Virus record (IMG/VR): IMGVR_UViG_3300027734_000139
Coordinates: 1 to 40,235 of that record
Reading direction: 5' to 3' (one strand)
Source: a virus
Length of the DNA: 40,235 bases
In this document: positions 25,066 to 33,201 of the stretch, piece after piece
Layout of the letters: each line of letters starts with the position of its first letter
How positions within the stretch are numbered: position 1 is the first letter of the stretch
Program-made: the position numbers and the translations under genes
The notes under the pieces: generated by a model
What the model was told of the DNA's origin: nothing
Database searches by the model: none
Seen by the model: only the letters and a program-made list of their open reading frames with translations

Positions 25066-25292
25066 TTTGGTTCCTCTTCTTTCTCGCCGTGGGACAGTTT
25101 CACGCCAGCCAGCAGTCCGATAAAGCCGCCAACAATAGTCTGGAAAGCAGGGCTGATGAGCTTGAAGATTTCGCCGTTGTCCACGATTGGGTCAAACAGA
25201 CCCGCCATAAGTACCGCGACCATTCCTATGATGACAACGCACAGCGTAAAGCTGACCATTAGGGTCACGAAAAACGTCAGCTTGGCTTTCAT
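25062..25292 (-). CDS. holin-like protein with two membrane segments, 76 aa
   Basis: ATG at 25292 overlaps the upstream stop. Residues about 5-31 and 46-66 are hydrophobic (the first includes TLMVSFTLCVVIIGMVAVLM, the second TIVGGFIGLLAGVKL), and the tail is charged (SHGEKEEEPK). Two transmembrane helices with a charged C-terminus are typical of class II holins. It follows another holin-like gene, so it may be a second holin or an antiholin that sets lysis timing. Confidence 0.7.
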   Translation of the reverse strand: MKAKLTFFVTLMVSFTLCVVIIGMVAVLMAGLFDPIVDNGEIFKLISPAFQTIVGGFIGLLAGVKLSHGEKEEEPK

Positions 25293-25801
25293 TTTTTGCT
25301 TCTCATGTCTGCCAGCTTCTCAATGGTACGTCCGCCGAAGTACGCACCCATGATGAGCATGCCCCAATTCCCCAGCAGGGTTACATAGGATTCATTGGCG
25401 TTGTAGCCATACGCGCTCATCATGGCAAACACGGAGTACATAACGAAGATAGCAATCAAGCTCATGGGACGAATGTTCTTTGACAGCCAAGAGTCGGATG
25501 TCATGTCTGCCTGCCAACGGTCTGTGATGTTGTCGGCATCGGCTTGTGCAGCCTTTGCAAGCAGTTCGAGTTCAGCCATTTCCAGTTTGGCTTTCTCGAT
25601 GCCCAACTCAATCAGGCGCTCTTCATGCTCATACTGAAGCTGCCGCAACTTTTCAACGTCGGCAGGAGTGGGGCTGTCGGGTATTTTGATGCCGAGCGTG
25701 TTCTCTACAACTTCCTTGCCTTTGGCCTGAATAGCAGAGGACAGCAGCCCCAAACCGTTTTCAGCCAGTGTTCCCAGCAATGCACCGATGATTGGAATCA
25801 T
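25289..25801 (-). CDS. holin of the 3TM/GTA-holin type, 170 aa
   Basis: The N-terminus is hydrophobic (MIPIIGALLGTLAENGLGLL). A long charged helix of about residues 45-90 follows (VEKLRQLQYEHEERLIELG). Then comes the segment DRWQADMTSDSWLSKNIRP leading into two membrane helices (about 113-130 and 140-157) and the end YFGGRTIEKLADMRS. This WQADM..SWLSKNIRP..FGGRTIEK layout is what I know as the 3TM holin family also found in gene transfer agents. It would form the inner-membrane lesion that releases the M15 endolysin. The start overlaps the upstream stop as TAATG. Confidence 0.85.
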   Translation of the reverse strand: MIPIIGALLGTLAENGLGLLSSAIQAKGKEVVENTLGIKIPDSPTPADVEKLRQLQYEHEERLIELGIEKAKLEMAELELLAKAAQADADNITDRWQADMTSDSWLSKNIRPMSLIAIFVMYSVFAMMSAYGYNANESYVTLLGNWGMLIMGAYFGGRTIEKLADMRSKK

Positions 25802-26291
25802 TAGAAGCCCCTATTTGTGATAACGTGAAATGCAACACTGACCAATGGAACGATGATAGCGGAAGCACCGGTAATCCAGAGCGTGTTCATAATGATTGCC
25901 ACCTTCATTTCCTTGTCCTTCTGTTTGCGCTCCGCTTCTTCTCTTTCCAGCGTGTTGCGCTCTTTAATCAGCCTTGTCCGCTCTGCCATCATCTCCTCCC
26001 ATACCGGGGCGTTGCCGCTGTAGAAGAGTATGTCCTTCAATTCCTTTTCGTGCTCCCGAAGCGCCTTGGATGCCAGTGCAATTTGGAGTGCTTCAGAACT
26101 AATTTGTGCATTCGTCTTACCTATACTAGCAATCCGCGCTTTACTGCTTGCTAGGTGAACCGTGTCCGCTGCTTGGTAAAAACTGCTGAATTCTTTATAT
26201 AGGCTGTGGATATCCTTACCAAGAGCGACTGCTTTTTTATACCGGCTACCGCACCTTGAGCAAGGGCAAAAGCTGTAAATGGGTCAATCAC
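25801..26291 (-). CDS. coiled-coil membrane protein of the lysis cassette, probably made by -1 frameshifting, 163 aa
   Basis: Translation would begin at GTG 26291 (AGGTG a few bases upstream, at the end of the preceding gene). Zero frame reads VIDPFTAFALAQGAVAGIKK and meets A AAA AAG at 26238-26232. A -1 slip continues with AVALGKDIHSLYKEF, a helical region, RKQKDKEMKVAIIMN and one membrane helix (about TLWITGASAIIVPLVSVAF), ending at 25801. The joined frame is convincing: the AGIKK|AVALGKDI join is smooth, and coding continues far upstream of TTG 26040, the only start within the long frame. Without the slip the product is only 46 aa (stop at 26153-26151). From memory, similar coiled-coil plus C-terminal membrane proteins precede holins in other phages. 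The function is unknown, and a homopolymer sequencing error is the alternative explanation for the split frame. Confidence 0.75.
26168..26257 (-). promoter_or_regulatory. programmed -1 ribosomal frameshift signal
   Basis: On the minus strand the order is: Shine-Dalgarno-like AAGGTG (26257-26252), 13 bases, the slippery heptamer A AAA AAG (26238-26232, in correct phase with codons ATA AAA AAG), an 8-base spacer (26231-26224), then the stem CTTGGTAA (26223-26216) pairing perfectly with TTACCAAG (26179-26172). The stem extends by GCT/AGC past one bulged C, which would shorten the spacer to 5. The loop is 36 bases and contains the palindrome GGATATCC. Slippery site, internal Shine-Dalgarno and downstream stem are the three elements known from dnaX of Escherichia coli. 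Confidence 0.7.
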
Positions 26292-26292
26292 A

Positions 26293-26733
26293 CTACACCT
26301 GTGGGGTCTCGACTACGGGTTCAACGACTGGCTCTACCGGGGTCTCCACAACAGCTTCAACCACAGGCTCTACTACGGGCTCAGGGATGGGGCGTAGGTC
26401 GCCTTGCACCCACACGCCTTGCTCTTGGTTCCATGTGTAGAAATACGCATCCACAGGCATATCCACAGGCGGCTTCCACAGCCATGTGCCTGTATCCAAG
26501 ACCCAGTTGTCAAAGGGCTGCGGCGCGACAAACACATCGTTCACGCTGTCAAAGGTGTACCCAATCCCAGCGTAGTTGCCGCGCAGTGGGCGACCTTCAG
26601 GGTGCTGATTGCCGTGCGTGTTGTAGCTGGTCTGCACCCAGCCGTGGCCCAGCGCACCGGTGTCGATGAAGTCCTGCTCGGCAACAATCACCTGAGTGAC
26701 GATGCCGTTCTCTACTTTTGCAAAATGGCTCAT
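26293..26733 (-). CDS. tail-associated virion protein with EPVV-repeat tail, 146 aa
   Basis: The start follows TAAGGAGAACAC. The product reads MSHFAKVENGIVTQVIVAEQ, then WVQTSYNTHGNQHPEG, NYAGIGYTFDSVNDVF and WVLDTGTWLWKPPVDMP. This aromatic-rich beta pattern is widespread in phage tail modules, usually without an assigned function. The last 30 residues are imperfect repeats of PVVE/PVVEAVVE type, an extended acidic tail. It is probably a fibre-associated or chaperone-like protein, since it follows the large fibre gene. Confidence 0.75.
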   Translation of the reverse strand: MSHFAKVENGIVTQVIVAEQDFIDTGALGHGWVQTSYNTHGNQHPEGRPLRGNYAGIGYTFDSVNDVFVAPQPFDNWVLDTGTWLWKPPVDMPVDAYFYTWNQEQGVWVQGDLRPIPEPVVEPVVEAVVETPVEPVVEPVVETPQV

Positions 26734-26742
26734 GTGTTCTCC

Positions 26743-29700
26743 TTAACGAGCGTTACTGTACTTGAATGGGTTCTCGGCGAAGGCCATATAGATGTACGTC
26801 CCACCACTCGCATTGATGTAGACAGGGCTTGAACGAACTTTGAATCCATTAGACAAAGAATCAATCATGCGGTTTGAATCCGTTGTTTCGGTGTAATTTC
26901 CATTTGGAAACAATGTTGAATTCATTACATCGTATGTGTTTCTTGATGTATCAAACACAATCCAATCATCTGTTGAATCTGTACGCTTAAACATAACCCA
27001 TCTTGGTCTAAACCCAAGGAACACAAACGGCCCATCCGTAGAGCCATTGCCCGTGTAGCTGCCAAATGCGCTGTACCCTGCTACTGCGGCAAAGACGTAG
27101 GCGACAAATGTGTTAGTACCCCGATTAACCCTGTCGTTTGTCCCAAGTGAAAAAACGGAACTAGTTGGGGCAGTTGAATTAAATGTAGTGGCATTTCCCC
27201 CTGTTGCGGCATCAGTATTATTCAACTCCAATGTAGTAGAAGCGTTTGCAAGGCTTGCATGATATACAGCCCAGTTGTAAACGCTAGTCCTATTCTTAAA
27301 TATCATCATGCTTGGCACGACACCCAGCCCATGCCCTACAGTAGCGTTTGCGCCTGAACCCGTGTAGGTCACCACGCTGAACCCAGCCGTAGTGTTTGCG
27401 CTCACCGTGCTGGTGATAGAGCCGCTGGTGTTGGTTACGCCTGTGCCGTTGGCTTTCCATTGCCAGCCGACATATGTTTCGCCACTGCCATTTGCATTTG
27501 ATGTGCTTCCAATCGAGTATCCATTTGAATTGAAAGAAGTCAAAGTGCCAGCCACAGAACTTGCCGCCCCAGCTGTATTCGATGAAAGCAAATCCAATGC
27601 GCCACGAGTAACGTCAAACAAACCGTGGTCACGGGCAACGCTTCTGTCTTTGTACCAAACAAAGTCAGGCTGGAATGAGGTTCCATTGACAGCATTGCTG
27701 ATTGATTGGCTTGTTCCATTACCCGTATAGGTCGTAGCCGCCATGTACACCGCGCCGTTGGGTATCGTAGGCGTGGTCAGGTTGTAGGTGTTCAGCGCAA
27801 CAAAGCCGCTTGGTGCGGTGTAGGTGAATGGCTGCTGCCCGAAGTTAGCCGCCAACGTCACAGCAAACCCGCCCGAACCGCCGCCCGTGTCGCTTACTAC
27901 TGGCGTAAAAATGCCACTCAAACCAGTAAACGCCGTGCCTTGGCTGCTGTTGTTCTTGTAGAAAACTATCGTGCCAGCGTCCATGTCCAGCGCAACACCA
28001 ATCACATCTCCAACTGTGTAGCTTGCGCCGTATGCAGTAGCAGTGCCGTTGTTGTATTTGTTGCCAGCAATGCCGTTGTATATGTACGCCGTGGAATAGT
28101 TGCCGGGAAATTGCGTCATCTGAGTTGACGCCAAAATTATTCCAACATTTCCCCTAGCAGCGCCAGCGGTTTGTGTTATTTCCCAATACCATTTTCCTGT
28201 GGATACCCCAAGCGTTCCTTTTACTGCTCCGGGGTTTCCAGTGCCAGTGGTGGCAATTTGCAAGTTACCATTTGATATGGTTGGGTCGCTGTTGTAGTCC
28301 AGCGGGTTGAATGTGCAGTAGTTTGCCACTGTCGCGCTTGTCAGCGTAGGCACATCCAGCATGGAGTCGTAGGTCGTGCCAGCGGTCACGCTGATGTTGT
28401 TCGTCGTCCAGTTGTTGCCCTGCGGGCTGGTGTCGTAGCCCAGCGTGGTGGTCGATGTGTTGTCACCAAAGGTCAGGTAGAACCCGTTCGTGCCATACGA
28501 GCCGCCGTAGGTGATGGGTTGCCATACGCCGTAGCTGTTGAACGTGCCAAAGCTGGATGGGGTCAGGGCTGTGCCGTCAACAAAGTTGACCTCTGCCATG
28601 TAGCCATCAAAATTTTCAGTTGATGGGTAATCGCATCCAAGATAGTGCGTAATGGTGCTGTTAAATTGTGTATCGTAATTTTGTGATGGATAGTTTGTAC
28701 TTGAAAATGACGTTACCTGTACGCCATTGATATACAGCTTTACCCTATCAGCGGCTGTTGCTTGTGTGGTATCGATTGCGACAACAACGTGATACCAAGC
28801 AGATGGGTCACGATACAGCGCGGTAGTGTAAGTACCACCAGAAGTTCCAGATGTAAATGAAATTTGAATTTGATTGGAACTATCCCAAATCAAACCTCCC
28901 CAAGGGGCCGACGTTTTTGCAGTAAAAAAGTATTGCGCCGCGCCAGTAGCAAGACTTCCGCGCTTAACCCAACCACTCCATGTCCATGTTTTACGATTGC
29001 CAGCAACTGTAGGAGTGCGAGTTAGATAGGCATTGTTGCTTGCACGGAACCGCAGTGAACGGCTTGCGTACTTGATGGGCGTGAGGTAGCCGCTGGAGGT
29101 GAATGTGTGGATGACATTGCCGCCAGAGATGGTCACCGTGCCACCAGCCATTTGCTGGGTAGAGCCGGAGTAAGAGATGATGACGATGCCTGAGCCGCCT
29201 GCACCGCCAGCAGTTCCACCAGCGCCCGAACCACCACCTCCCCCGCCACCCGTATTTGCCGTAGCCGCAGTGCCAGCAGCAGCAGCGCCGCCTGCACCTC
29301 CACCCCCAGCACCACCTGTGCCTCCAGTGCCGCCACCAATACCGCCACCACCACCGCCAGCGTAGGTTACTGACGCGCCAGAGATGGATGAAGCCGTACC
29401 CGCGCCGCCTGCGCCGCCAACAGACCCAGCGCCGTTTGAACCAGCAGCACCCGCCCCGCCACCGCCACCAGAGCCGTAACTTGCCGCTGCGCTTGGCCCA
29501 GTGCCACCAGCGTTACCTTGTCCAGATGTGCCAGCACCACCAGCAAAAGTTCCTGCGCTTGTCCCCGCGCCACCGCCGCCCGAACCACCAGCAGAGCCAA
29601 CGGCGTTGCCATAACTACCGCCACCGCCGCCAACCGCAGCAGTAGCAACTGCGCTAAAGCTGGAATTGTTTCCGTTTACGTTTAAGGCGGTTGCTTGAGC

Positions 29701-30693
29701 GCCACCCGCGCCAACCGTTACAACGTAGTTGGAGTTGGTGTCAATCGTGAGTCCAGTGCTTGTCAGCAAGCCACCAGCACCTCCACCACCAGAGTTTGCC
29801 ACTCCGTTTGTTCCCAATCCCCCGCCACCGCCGCCCGCAACAATCAGGTACTGCGCTGTCAACGAAGACAAAGGCGACAGGGTTCCCGATGTGGTGAACG
29901 TGTGGATGGTGTTGCCACCAGAGGATGTGACGACACCGCCACCGAATTGCTGTGCGCCAACGTAGGAAATGATTACGACACCGGAGCCGCCAGAAGTTTG
30001 AATAGTGCCAGTACCGCCTCCTGAACCGCCACCCAAATTTGCAGTTCCGTTTGTAGCATTACTTGGGGTTGCTATATTTCCTCCAGTTCCACCGCCTCCG
30101 CTACCACCAGAGCCACCGCTTCCTAATCCTCCGTTGCCGCCACCGCCTCCTGCATAGGTGACGCTACTTCCAGTTATGCTGCTTGCAGTACCAGCACCGC
30201 CATTTCCACCATTTGCACCTGCATTAGCACCAACAGCACTAGCACCACCACCACCACCGCCCGTATAGGGACTAGAAAAATTACCAGTACCGCCAGCAAA
30301 ACCTTGACCAGAAACTCCTGTGCCAGAAGCGCCACTAGCCCCGCCAGAACCACCACCGCCAGAACCACCATTTCCAGCTACATAACTACCTACAGCACCC
30401 GCGCCACGACCTCCGCCCGTAGCTGTAATCGTAGTTATGCCTGTTCCGCTTAGTACAGAATTTGCACCATTAGCGGTATAAGCACCGCCAGCACCAACGG
30501 TAACTGTGTATGAAAGGGTTGGGTTTAATGATGCTGTGCCAGTTAATAAACCTCCAGCACCGCCACCGCCGGGTGAATCGGAATTTCCACCACCCCCACC
30601 AGCAACGACAAGGTAGGTAGCCGTGACGGACGAACCCGAAGTCCAGCCAAAGGCAGCAAGTGCGGCGGCTCCTATTTTTGAAAGGCGTGGCAT
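26743..30693 (-). CDS. large glycine-rich tail fibre/adhesin with LamG-like and SPRY-like domains, 1316 aa
   Basis: The start follows AAGGAATAGCTG. Residues about 26-275 and 278-540 are two related glycine-rich domains, each starting YL(V/I)VAGGGGG and including GGGGAGGLLT and (Y)xVTVGAGGA, so an internal duplication is visible. A LamG/concanavalin-like jelly roll follows at about 544-745 (SLRFRASNNAYLTRTPTV; WTWSGWVKRG; AWYHVVVAIDTTQ; VKLYINGVQV). A SPRY-like beta domain lies at about 809-964 (GKWYWEITQTAG; GVALDMDAGTIVFYKN). The last part repeats VVTYTGSGANATVGHGLG and YSAFGSYTGNGSTDGPFV type units, like the module known as DUF7483. It is a probable receptor-binding fibre, with the glycine-rich and lectin-like domains touching host surface sugars or proteins. 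Confidence 0.85.
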   Translation of the reverse strand: MPRLSKIGAAALAAFGWTSGSSVTATYLVVAGGGGGNSDSPGGGGAGGLLTGTASLNPTLSYTVTVGAGGAYTANGANSVLSGTGITTITATGGGRGAGAVGSYVAGNGGSGGGGSGGASGASGTGVSGQGFAGGTGNFSSPYTGGGGGGASAVGANAGANGGNGGAGTASSITGSSVTYAGGGGGNGGLGSGGSGGSGGGGTGGNIATPSNATNGTANLGGGSGGGTGTIQTSGGSGVVIISYVGAQQFGGGVVTSSGGNTIHTFTTSGTLSPLSSLTAQYLIVAGGGGGGLGTNGVANSGGGGAGGLLTSTGLTIDTNSNYVVTVGAGGAQATALNVNGNNSSFSAVATAAVGGGGGSYGNAVGSAGGSGGGGAGTSAGTFAGGAGTSGQGNAGGTGPSAAASYGSGGGGGAGAAGSNGAGSVGGAGGAGTASSISGASVTYAGGGGGGIGGGTGGTGGAGGGGAGGAAAAGTAATANTGGGGGGGSGAGGTAGGAGGSGIVIISYSGSTQQMAGGTVTISGGNVIHTFTSSGYLTPIKYASRSLRFRASNNAYLTRTPTVAGNRKTWTWSGWVKRGSLATGAAQYFFTAKTSAPWGGLIWDSSNQIQISFTSGTSGGTYTTALYRDPSAWYHVVVAIDTTQATAADRVKLYINGVQVTSFSSTNYPSQNYDTQFNSTITHYLGCDYPSTENFDGYMAEVNFVDGTALTPSSFGTFNSYGVWQPITYGGSYGTNGFYLTFGDNTSTTTLGYDTSPQGNNWTTNNISVTAGTTYDSMLDVPTLTSATVANYCTFNPLDYNSDPTISNGNLQIATTGTGNPGAVKGTLGVSTGKWYWEITQTAGAARGNVGIILASTQMTQFPGNYSTAYIYNGIAGNKYNNGTATAYGASYTVGDVIGVALDMDAGTIVFYKNNSSQGTAFTGLSGIFTPVVSDTGGGSGGFAVTLAANFGQQPFTYTAPSGFVALNTYNLTTPTIPNGAVYMAATTYTGNGTSQSISNAVNGTSFQPDFVWYKDRSVARDHGLFDVTRGALDLLSSNTAGAASSVAGTLTSFNSNGYSIGSTSNANGSGETYVGWQWKANGTGVTNTSGSITSTVSANTTAGFSVVTYTGSGANATVGHGLGVVPSMMIFKNRTSVYNWAVYHASLANASTTLELNNTDAATGGNATTFNSTAPTSSVFSLGTNDRVNRGTNTFVAYVFAAVAGYSAFGSYTGNGSTDGPFVFLGFRPRWVMFKRTDSTDDWIVFDTSRNTYDVMNSTLFPNGNYTETTDSNRMIDSLSNGFKVRSSPVYINASGGTYIYMAFAENPFKYSNAR

Positions 30694-30703
30694 CAGCTAT
30701 TCC

Positions 30704-31900
30704 TTATGCAAACTTGGTCTGCGAGGCCAGCACGGTAAAAGCGGCAGACCCTGTCTTGATAATTACATAGGTGTAACTGTCTATGGAGCTTGCATTCCCG
30801 CTTGTCGGTGCAGTCCCACCTTGCCACTTCGGAGTAACAGAAACACCGTCAACCGTTACAGCAGAGTTGTAGTAGGCCGTTGTGCCGTTGGTGACAAGGA
30901 AGGTGGCAGACAGAGATTCGCCAGTAGACATCACGGTGTTCAGTGTCGTGCCGCTTGAGCCACGGAAATTCAGCGTCCAATTACCGGATGCGTTGCTGGT
31001 GTAGTACAGAACCGATTGGGTTGTGTTGTCAAAGTTAATCGTGCCTGTTGCCGCAGTTGCAGAGACGGTTGCAGTCTCAAGCATATTCGTTGCTTTATGG
31101 CTTGCATTTGAAGAAGTGCCACTGAAGGTCTGTAGACCTGTAAACGTGTTTGCTACGTTGACTACGGGGAGATTCGCTCCAGCCAGAGTGGACGCTCCAG
31201 TACCGCCGTTTGCGATTGGCAATGTTCCTGACACATCCGAGGCAAGAGCAACCGCCCCAAACGTAGGCGCTCCTGATGCATTGCCGTGCAATACGGTAGC
31301 GGTGGTTCCCAAGCTTCCTAAAACAGTGGGAGAAGCCCCAGCTCCACCGCCAAGAACAATAGCGTTTGAAGTGAGTGCGGCCGACGATGCAATCGTTCCT
31401 GCTGCTGTAAATGCAAGAACGCCACCGGATGTGCCTGACGTAATGCCTGTGCCGCCATTGGCTACAGGAACGGTCCCGGTAAGGGCTGTAAATTGGTTGG
31501 ATGAAACCTTAACAAAGTCAGTGCCATTCCAAGCACAAACTGCGTATTCCCCCTTAATGACTGTAACGCCTGTGGTGGGGCCCGCACCCACTAGCTTGAT
31601 GCTCTGGGTGCTGGAACTTGCATTGATGACAATGTAAGCCTTGGATTGAGCTGGGGCCGTAATGGTTCGGGTTACTGTACCGCCCGCCGTCCACAGCAGG
31701 ATTGCTTCGCGGGAAGTGTTGGCGGCTCCAGTGGTGGTCGTTAGGGTTACGTCAGCATCAGAACTGAGTGTGGTCGTGCCAGCGATGGCAGAGTCCAACA
31801 ACGAAGTGATGGAGTTGTTAACCGTGTCGCCCCACGTACCCGACAGTTCGCCCGTCACCGGAAGGGCGAGACCCAAGAGGGAGGTGTATGCAGTAGTCAT
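30704..31900 (-). CDS. tail fibre-like virion protein, 398 aa
   Basis: The start follows TGAGGTAACAA. The N-terminal motif TSLLGLALPVTGELSGTWGD is a conserved opening of phage fibre-type proteins. PVANGGTGI and PIANGGTGA repeats at about residues 147 and 230 are short beta-turn units of trimeric fibres. The body is Thr/Ser/Ala/Gly-rich beta, and the C-terminal part (TPKWQGGTAPTSGNASSIDS) is conserved in such proteins. It lies directly before the large glycine-rich fibre gene, so it may form the shaft or connect that fibre to the tail. Confidence 0.75.
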   Translation of the reverse strand: MTTAYTSLLGLALPVTGELSGTWGDTVNNSITSLLDSAIAGTTTLSSDADVTLTTTTGAANTSREAILLWTAGGTVTRTITAPAQSKAYIVINASSSTQSIKLVGAGPTTGVTVIKGEYAVCAWNGTDFVKVSSNQFTALTGTVPVANGGTGITSGTSGGVLAFTAAGTIASSAALTSNAIVLGGGAGASPTVLGSLGTTATVLHGNASGAPTFGAVALASDVSGTLPIANGGTGASTLAGANLPVVNVANTFTGLQTFSGTSSNASHKATNMLETATVSATAATGTINFDNTTQSVLYYTSNASGNWTLNFRGSSGTTLNTVMSTGESLSATFLVTNGTTAYYNSAVTVDGVSVTPKWQGGTAPTSGNASSIDSYTYVIIKTGSAAFTVLASQTKFA

Positions 31901-31908
31901 TTGTTACC

Positions 31909-32517
31909 TCAATTTGATATGGTATTCCAATTTGCCATTTGGGTGTTGTTTATATTTTGCCAGTTCGCGGTCTGCATATCATCAATTAACTTCCAATAAA
32001 CAGCAATCACAACACCAATATCGCCTTGGGCGTAATTGCCCGTAAGCGCAAAACTTCTCGGCCCAATGCTCATGGAGCCTACCGAGCCACTTGCGGAGTT
32101 ACCCGTAAGTGCAACAGTTGTCTCAAACCCAACTGCACCAATTTCACCTATTGCCGTATCTGGTAGCAATGGGACGATGGGAGAACCCAGCGCACCCATA
32201 GCTTCAACACCCACCAGTACAGGAAATCCTTCTGGTAAAACGGTTCCAACCGCCCCGCTGGCTGACTTACCTGACAAGGCTGGTGCGCCGCTAGCCTCTA
32301 AAGTACCAACAGCTCCTGACCCTACAACTCCTGCTAACGCAAAACTCTGTGTCGGTGTTGTAGTCCCTACCGCTCCAGCAGCAGAAACCCCCGTAAGGGC
32401 GACTGTGACATTAACGCTTGCTGTGCCTACGGAACCGGTTGCCTCATCCCCTGCAAGGACGGTTTCGCCAATACCCCAAGGGCCTAGACCCCAGCCGCCT
32501 ACGCCCCAGCCAGACAT
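31909..32517 (-). CDS. repeat-containing virion protein, 202 aa
   Basis: After a Trp/Gly-rich start (MSGWGVGGWGLGPWGIGE), about seven imperfect repeats of 20-25 residues follow, with the pattern (A)LTGxSAxGxVGxxxxxxxx (examples ALTGVSAAGAVG, ALAGVVGSGAVG, ALSGKSASGAVG, ALTGNSASGSVG). The C-terminal 35 residues change to an Asn/Trp-rich segment (WKLIDDMQTANWQNINNTQ). Repeats of this kind give regular beta structures and are common in phage tail or capsid decoration genes. The Shine-Dalgarno is AGGTAGGG. Confidence 0.75.
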   Translation of the reverse strand: MSGWGVGGWGLGPWGIGETVLAGDEATGSVGTASVNVTVALTGVSAAGAVGTTTPTQSFALAGVVGSGAVGTLEASGAPALSGKSASGAVGTVLPEGFPVLVGVEAMGALGSPIVPLLPDTAIGEIGAVGFETTVALTGNSASGSVGSMSIGPRSFALTGNYAQGDIGVVIAVYWKLIDDMQTANWQNINNTQMANWNTISN

Positions 32518-32526
32518 GCCCTACCT

Positions 32527-33003
32527 TTAGGTTGTCGCCAACCGCAGCAAAGCAGTAGTCGTGGTGTTAGATGGCATAGTCAACGTAAACGTACCAGCGG
32601 TAACAGTCTGACTACCAAACGTGTAAACAGCCACAGCCTTATTGCTCTGCGTCGAGTTGTACATCAGCACCGTATCAAACGCCGTAGTCAAAGTGACCGA
32701 TGTGTACGTGATTGATGCAGACGGAGTCCAGTACGCTACCCCAGCTGTAGCGGAGCTGTTAGTCGCTGTAGGAGCCGTAGCGTTAGTTACTGTGACTCCA
32801 CCGGCCGAATAGCCCGTACCAGAAACTTCACCGGTAACAGTGTAAACCGTAGTGGAGGCGTTGATAGTTGCCGACGCAAGGTAAAGCGCGGCTTTAAAAG
32901 TATCCGCAGCGGTTGTCCCACGGGTAGGGGCCACACCAAAATTATGTGTAGCAGTCAGGAGTTCCCCCATAAAGGAGGTGCACATTGAAGCGGTGTTTGC
33001 CAT
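32527..33003 (-). CDS. beta-rich virion protein, 158 aa (paralogue of the 33198-33614 gene)
   Basis: The start follows TTAAGGATTCATC. The order of elements is GTTAADTFKAALYLASATIN, then TTVYTVTGEVSGTGYSAGG, VLMYNSTQSNKAVAVYTFGS and FTLTMPSNTTTTALLRL. The same order occurs in the 138-aa protein encoded just upstream in transcription. A virion decoration, neck or fibre role is likely from its position. No enzymatic motif is present. Confidence 0.75.
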   Translation of the reverse strand: MANTASMCTSFMGELLTATHNFGVAPTRGTTAADTFKAALYLASATINASTTVYTVTGEVSGTGYSAGGVTVTNATAPTATNSSATAGVAYWTPSASITYTSVTLTTAFDTVLMYNSTQSNKAVAVYTFGSQTVTAGTFTLTMPSNTTTTALLRLATT

Positions 33004-33012
33004 GATGAATCC

Positions 33013-33201
33013 TTAAAAAGTACCGGTTTCGCCGCCCAGTGGAGGCATCTTTTTCAACGTCACATGCACTGACCGATGAACCAATTCACCGTTCAGCCAA
33101 TACTCTGTCCACGTAGTTGCTTCATTGTCGTTGTCAACCGTGCCGGTACGATGCTCCAGCAAGGAGGTATCCATATCGCCTTTGGTCGTAGTGACAATCA
33201 A
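33013..33201 (-). CDS. conserved small virion-cluster protein, 62 aa
   Basis: It lies between the two paralogues, and its ATG overlaps the stop of the upstream one. The sequence MIVTTTKGDMDTSLLEHRTG, then WTEYWLNGELVHRSVHVTLK, is a short beta sheet with a strongly conserved EYWLxGELVHRSVHVTLKK segment that I recall from many phage structural clusters. The role is unknown. The tight linkage suggests it works with the flanking beta proteins. Confidence 0.75.
   Translation of the reverse strand: MIVTTTKGDMDTSLLEHRTGTVDNDNEATTWTEYWLNGELVHRSVHVTLKKMPPLGGETGTF

Noticed and set aside
25801-26040. A separate 79-aa gene starting at TTG 26040
   Set aside because: The same frame reads as good protein sequence for about 190 bases further upstream, and no Shine-Dalgarno precedes the TTG.
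26151-26291. Reading the split frame purely as a sequencing error or a decayed gene
   Set aside because: It remains possible because of the A6 run, but the heptamer is in the correct phase and has a perfect stem at the right distance and an upstream Shine-Dalgarno-like motif. Chance agreement of all of these is unlikely.
29177-30024. Pro-rich and Ala-rich plus-strand open frames and apparent tandem DNA repeats in the fibre gene
   Set aside because: They are the complement of GGN codons in the glycine-rich domains. The low-complexity DNA is explained by the protein.
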